Source of the DNA: Bacillota bacterium
GTDB lineage: Bacteria; Bacillota; Clostridia; Acetivibrionales; DTU013
Assembly: GCA_023399355.1 (NCBI GenBank)
Contig: JAEWQC010000135.1
Coordinates: forward strand, 26,372 to 90,371
Reading direction: 5' to 3'
DNA: 64,000 bases
The translations under genes and the position numbers were made by a program. Positions 61,352 through 64,000 of this stretch are shown here, one piece after another; within the stretch, counting starts at the first letter, position 1; each line of letters begins with the position of its first letter. The notes beneath the pieces were generated by a model. The model did not search any database. It saw only the letters and a program-made list of their open reading frames with translations, and was not told the DNA's origin.

Positions 61352-62317
61352 TCAGTTAACATTGGATTTGATTTCGCTGCTTTTGTAATTGATCCGGCTT
61401 TCAATAATAAATAAGGGCCTGCCTTTGCTTTCATCGAAGATTCTTCCGGTATATTGCCCCATAATCCCGATAAAACAGAATACAAGGCCGAACATGATGA
61501 GGTTGATGGATAAAAGCAATCCCAGATCCAATAATTTTAAGTTGCCGGCTATATTTCCGATAAAAATTGCCAGAAACGAAATAACTCCTGCAGCCAATGT
61601 GATGCCCCCCAAATAGGAAGCAATCACAAGAGGTTTATACGAAAGGGAGGTTACACCGTCGAAGGCCAGTTTCATCATCTTTTTCAGAGGATATTTGGTA
61701 TTACCGGCGAATCTTTCCTGCCTGGCATACTCCACATAAGTCTGCTTGAAGCCAACCCAGCTCACAAGCCCGCGTACATATCTGTTTTTTTCAGGCAGCG
61801 ACATTAAGGCATCGCAGACCTTCCTGTCAATAAGCCTGAAATCTCCGGTATCTACAGGGATCTCAATGCTGGTCATGCTTTTCAAGAGCCTGTAATACAC
61901 TCCCGCAGTGAACTTTTTAAAGAACGTTTCTCCTTCTCGTACGGTTCTTTTCCCATATACGACCTCATAACCTTCTTTCCATTTTCGTATCATGTCCGGA
62001 ATAATTTCCGGGGGATCCTGAAGATCCGCATCAATTATAATTACCGCGTCGCCGAGGGAGCTGTCCATTCCGGCCGTAATTGCCGCCTGATGCCCGAAGT
62101 TCCGCGAGAAGTTTACCAATCTGATGTTCCTGTCTTTTTTACAGATGGATTCAACAATCGCCCTTGTTTTATCTCTGCTTCCATCATTTACAAATATGAT
62201 TTCATAGCGCTCTCTGATGGAATCCATTATGGTTTTCAGCCTTTTGTAGCTTTCCTCAATGACAAGTTCTTCATTATACAAGGGGACTATTACTGAATAA
62301 CTCGTTCCATTCATCAT
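61352..62317 (-). CDS. GtrB/DPM1-like polyprenyl-phosphate glycosyltransferase
   Basis: 321 residues. The GT2 domain has YSVIVPLYNEELVIEESYKR, IIFVNDGSRDKTRAIVESI, LVNFSRNFGHQAAITAGMD and the metal site IIDADLQDPPEIIPDMI. Two C-terminal membrane helices follow (about 230-300), as in GtrB and YkcC. It loads a sugar onto polyprenyl phosphate at the inner face. The ATG has GGAG six bases upstream, and its stop overlaps the region of the gtrA-like start. It is the first gene of a three-gene membrane glycosylation operon. Confidence 0.92.
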   Translation of the reverse strand: MMNGTSYSVIVPLYNEELVIEESYKRLKTIMDSIRERYEIIFVNDGSRDKTRAIVESICKKDRNIRLVNFSRNFGHQAAITAGMDSSLGDAVIIIDADLQDPPEIIPDMIRKWKEGYEVVYGKRTVREGETFFKKFTAGVYYRLLKSMTSIEIPVDTGDFRLIDRKVCDALMSLPEKNRYVRGLVSWVGFKQTYVEYARQERFAGNTKYPLKKMMKLAFDGVTSLSYKPLVIASYLGGITLAAGVISFLAIFIGNIAGNLKLLDLGLLLSINLIMFGLVFCFIGIMGQYTGRIFDESKGRPLFIIESRINYKSSEIKSNVN

Positions 62318-62467
62318 TTATCACTCCAAACTTTTTTCTTTGATATTTTGAATTATAAAGTCCAAATGTCATATCAGTATCAAGGAAATATGTGAAGTTT
62401 GTGTGATTTACCTGACTTTGAAGATTACAAGACGGGAGGCTGGATGAAATTCCTTTTACATGAAAGA

Positions 62468-62487
62468 AGCCTGCATTTCAGCAGGCT
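62468..62487 (-). terminator. hairpin after the histidine kinase gene
   Basis: A perfect 7-bp stem (AGCCTGC/GCAGGCT) with a 6-base loop, 24 bases after the kinase stop. The minus strand continues TTCTTTC, a weak T tract. Confidence 0.5.
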
Positions 62488-62510
62488 GTTCATATAATAT
62501 ATCGATTAAT

Positions 62511-63956
62511 CTACACGGGGTATTTGATGATAAAACTGACTCCTTTGTCTTTATTGACCGCTTTTATTTCTCCATTATGGAAATCAATAATTTTTTTTGA
62601 GATCGCCAGGCCCAGTCCAAAATTCCCGGTCTTGTCCTTGTAATGATTGTCAAAGATATGCTCCAGATTCTTTACATCAATATTGGGACCGTCATTATAT
62701 ATTTCCAGTACTGCATGGGAATGCTCTTCCTTTAAAGTGACACGGATATTATTCTCAACGTATCTTAAGGCATTATCCAGTATGTTTTCAATAACAACCT
62801 GTATTTTATCCTGATTGCCGTTAATGATAACCCTATCAGCATCCAGATTCCACTCGATTTTACTGTTAACCGCTTCGAACCTGTTTATAATATGCAGCAG
62901 CAAGTCACGGAGATTTATTTTTTCATAGTCGGTTTGATTCACCATAACGTAATCAAGAGTATTCAAATACAGCATCTGTTTGATTTTCTTTTCAAGGCTT
63001 AAGGCTTCGTCCCGTATTATTTCCGCAGTGTTTTCAACGGAACCTACATATACGCCGTCCATGATTGCCGCGGCATGGCTCATAATGACCATAACCGGCG
63101 TCTTCAAGTCATGGGATATGCTCTGCAAAAACATTTTTTCCTCTTCATCGGCAAGCTTCAATTCCTTCTGCATGCGGTTCATGGAGGCCGCAAGCCTCCC
63201 GATTTCATCCTGTCCTTTGATGAGAATCGGTTCTTTCCAATCCTTCTGGGCGATTCTGACCGTATAATCCTCAAGCTCTTTAAGCGGTTTTGCAATACGG
63301 CCCGCTACGATCTTGGCAGTTATAAAGCCTATAAAGATAAAGATGACTCCCACGCCCAGAACAATATATAACAGCCGATTATCTTCCATATCCGGTATAT
63401 ACGATATCAGATAGGATTCCTTCGAAGTACCGTTATCGATAGCGCTTATGATGAAAATAAATTCCATGTTATTGAAGGACTCCCTGAATTCCTTTTCATA
63501 CATGTCATTTCCATTAATGTAACCCGCCATCCACGATTCTGCTTCTTTCACATCATAATCCCCGGGATGGGCAGATTCCTGCAAAAGACCCCCGAGCAGC
63601 CAGCCGTTGGAAAAATTTTTCAGAGGCTCTGCAGGAGAATTTCTTGGGGGTTTCGGTTGAGAACCGGGTCTTTTAGCAATATCTCTTATCTGCTTTGTAC
63701 CACCATCTATTGTAACGAAAAATTGGCTGCTGCCCTGTAGATTTTTAAGTCCGTTGAACATATCCGCCTGATTGAAGTCGCTGCTATTCAGCAAGATATC
63801 ATGAGCAACCTTCAAATCCTGCATTCTGGCGTTTTCATTTATGCTTCTGTAAGCAAACAGATACAAAAACGAAATACTGCAGATGATTATCAGAATAATC
63901 GCGGTGAAAGTAGTCCATATTCTCATTGTCAGAGATTTAAACTTTATTATCCTCAT
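62511..63956 (-). CDS. sensor histidine kinase
   Basis: 481 residues. An N-terminal membrane helix (about 11-32), an outside sensor region (about 33-195) and a second helix (about 197-217) lead to a HAMP linker (AKPLKELEDYTVRIAQKDW). The HisKA box is SISHDLKTP with the phospho-His, and the ATPase part has NILDNALRY, EIYNDGPNI and GNFGLGLAISKK. Its ATG overlaps the stop of a response regulator gene (ATGA), so the pair is cotranslated. The signal is unknown; the sensor region contains a Pro-rich stretch (SQPKPPRNSPAEP). Confidence 0.92.
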   Translation of the reverse strand: MRIIKFKSLTMRIWTTFTAIILIIICSISFLYLFAYRSINENARMQDLKVAHDILLNSSDFNQADMFNGLKNLQGSSQFFVTIDGGTKQIRDIAKRPGSQPKPPRNSPAEPLKNFSNGWLLGGLLQESAHPGDYDVKEAESWMAGYINGNDMYEKEFRESFNNMEFIFIISAIDNGTSKESYLISYIPDMEDNRLLYIVLGVGVIFIFIGFITAKIVAGRIAKPLKELEDYTVRIAQKDWKEPILIKGQDEIGRLAASMNRMQKELKLADEEEKMFLQSISHDLKTPVMVIMSHAAAIMDGVYVGSVENTAEIIRDEALSLEKKIKQMLYLNTLDYVMVNQTDYEKINLRDLLLHIINRFEAVNSKIEWNLDADRVIINGNQDKIQVVIENILDNALRYVENNIRVTLKEEHSHAVLEIYNDGPNIDVKNLEHIFDNHYKDKTGNFGLGLAISKKIIDFHNGEIKAVNKDKGVSFIIKYPV

Positions 63957-64000
63957 GGCTTAAGCACCAATTTGTACCCATATCCATATACCGTTTCAAC
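63953..64000 (-). CDS. OmpR/PhoB-type response regulator, only the C-terminus in window
   Basis: The last 15 codons read VETVYGYGYKLVLKP, the conserved end of the winged helix of OmpR-family regulators (T-V-x-G-x-GYK). The stop overlaps the kinase ATG. The rest lies beyond the right edge. Confidence 0.75.
   Translation of the reverse strand, partial: VETVYGYGYKLVLKP

Overview
This window comes from a motile, Gram-positive, low-to-moderate G+C anaerobe of the Clostridia. It may be a cluster III or Ruminiclostridium/Acetivibrio-type organism. The evidence is the Bacillus/Clostridium-style flagellar block (flgM-flgN-flgK-flgK-flgL-yviE-like-fliW-csrA-hag and flaG-fliD-fliS-fliT), strong GGAGG ribosome binding sites, several TTG starts, SigD-type promoters, and a clostridial-looking GH51 arabinofuranosidase remnant. 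The exact species cannot be read from the sequence. I saw no rRNA, tRNA, CRISPR array or intact insertion sequence.

Layout. (1) 1-10.7 kb, minus strand: one operon for an unusual Tad/Flp-type pilus or secretion machine. In transcription order it encodes a Ser/Thr kinase fused to a CpaE-like domain, CpaF ATPase no. 1, CpaB, a CpaE-like protein with a degenerate P-loop, CpaF ATPase no. 2 with an Asn/Ser linker, a fused TadB-TadC membrane platform, a small pilin-like protein, a TadE-like protein and a secreted protein cut by the window edge. (2) 10.9-13.2 kb: a PflX-type radical SAM protein and an alpha/beta hydrolase. (3) 13.4-29.4 kb: an accessory glycan and surface-protein region. It has a HAD/GT32/DUF115 operon, a NeuA-NeuB-phosphatase-radical SAM operon, two related secreted proteins, an acyltransferase, a methyltransferase and an IspD/TarI-like cytidylyltransferase. 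A decayed partial copy of the last gene, with its SigD-like promoter, lies upstream of neuA. (4) 29.6-34.2 kb: filament cap genes (flaG, fliD, fliS, fliT) and a small convergent FliD-like protein. (5) 34.3-38.7 kb: a WbpA/B/D/E-like set for a diacetamido-uronic acid nucleotide sugar. (6) 38.8-48.5 kb: large multidomain glycosyltransferases with TPR, methyltransferase and propeller-like parts. (7) 48.5-57.6 kb: flagellin, csrA/fliW and the hook-filament junction genes, ending with flgM, a YvyF-like gene and comFC. (8) 58-64 kb: the GH51 remnant, a GT39/GtrA/GtrB-like membrane glycosylation trio, and a two-component system cut by the right edge.

How the parts fit. SigD-like promoters (TAAA-like, 16-17 bases, CCGATAT-like) precede hag, flgM, flaG, wbpB and the IspD-like gene, plus the remnant upstream of neuA. 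The sugar-nucleotide genes therefore appear wired into the flagellar regulon. The simplest reading is a flagellin or filament glycosylation island interleaved with the late flagellar genes. Control would be by FlgM-SigD for transcription and FliW-CsrA for translation of hag, whose leader carries a GGA-loop hairpin.

The most unusual system is the kinase-coupled Tad-like operon at the left end. Its kinase-CpaE fusion, two dissimilar CpaF ATPases (one lacking the usual His-box histidine) and fused TadBC depart from textbook Tad loci. All functions are inferred from reading the protein sequences by eye; no database search was run.
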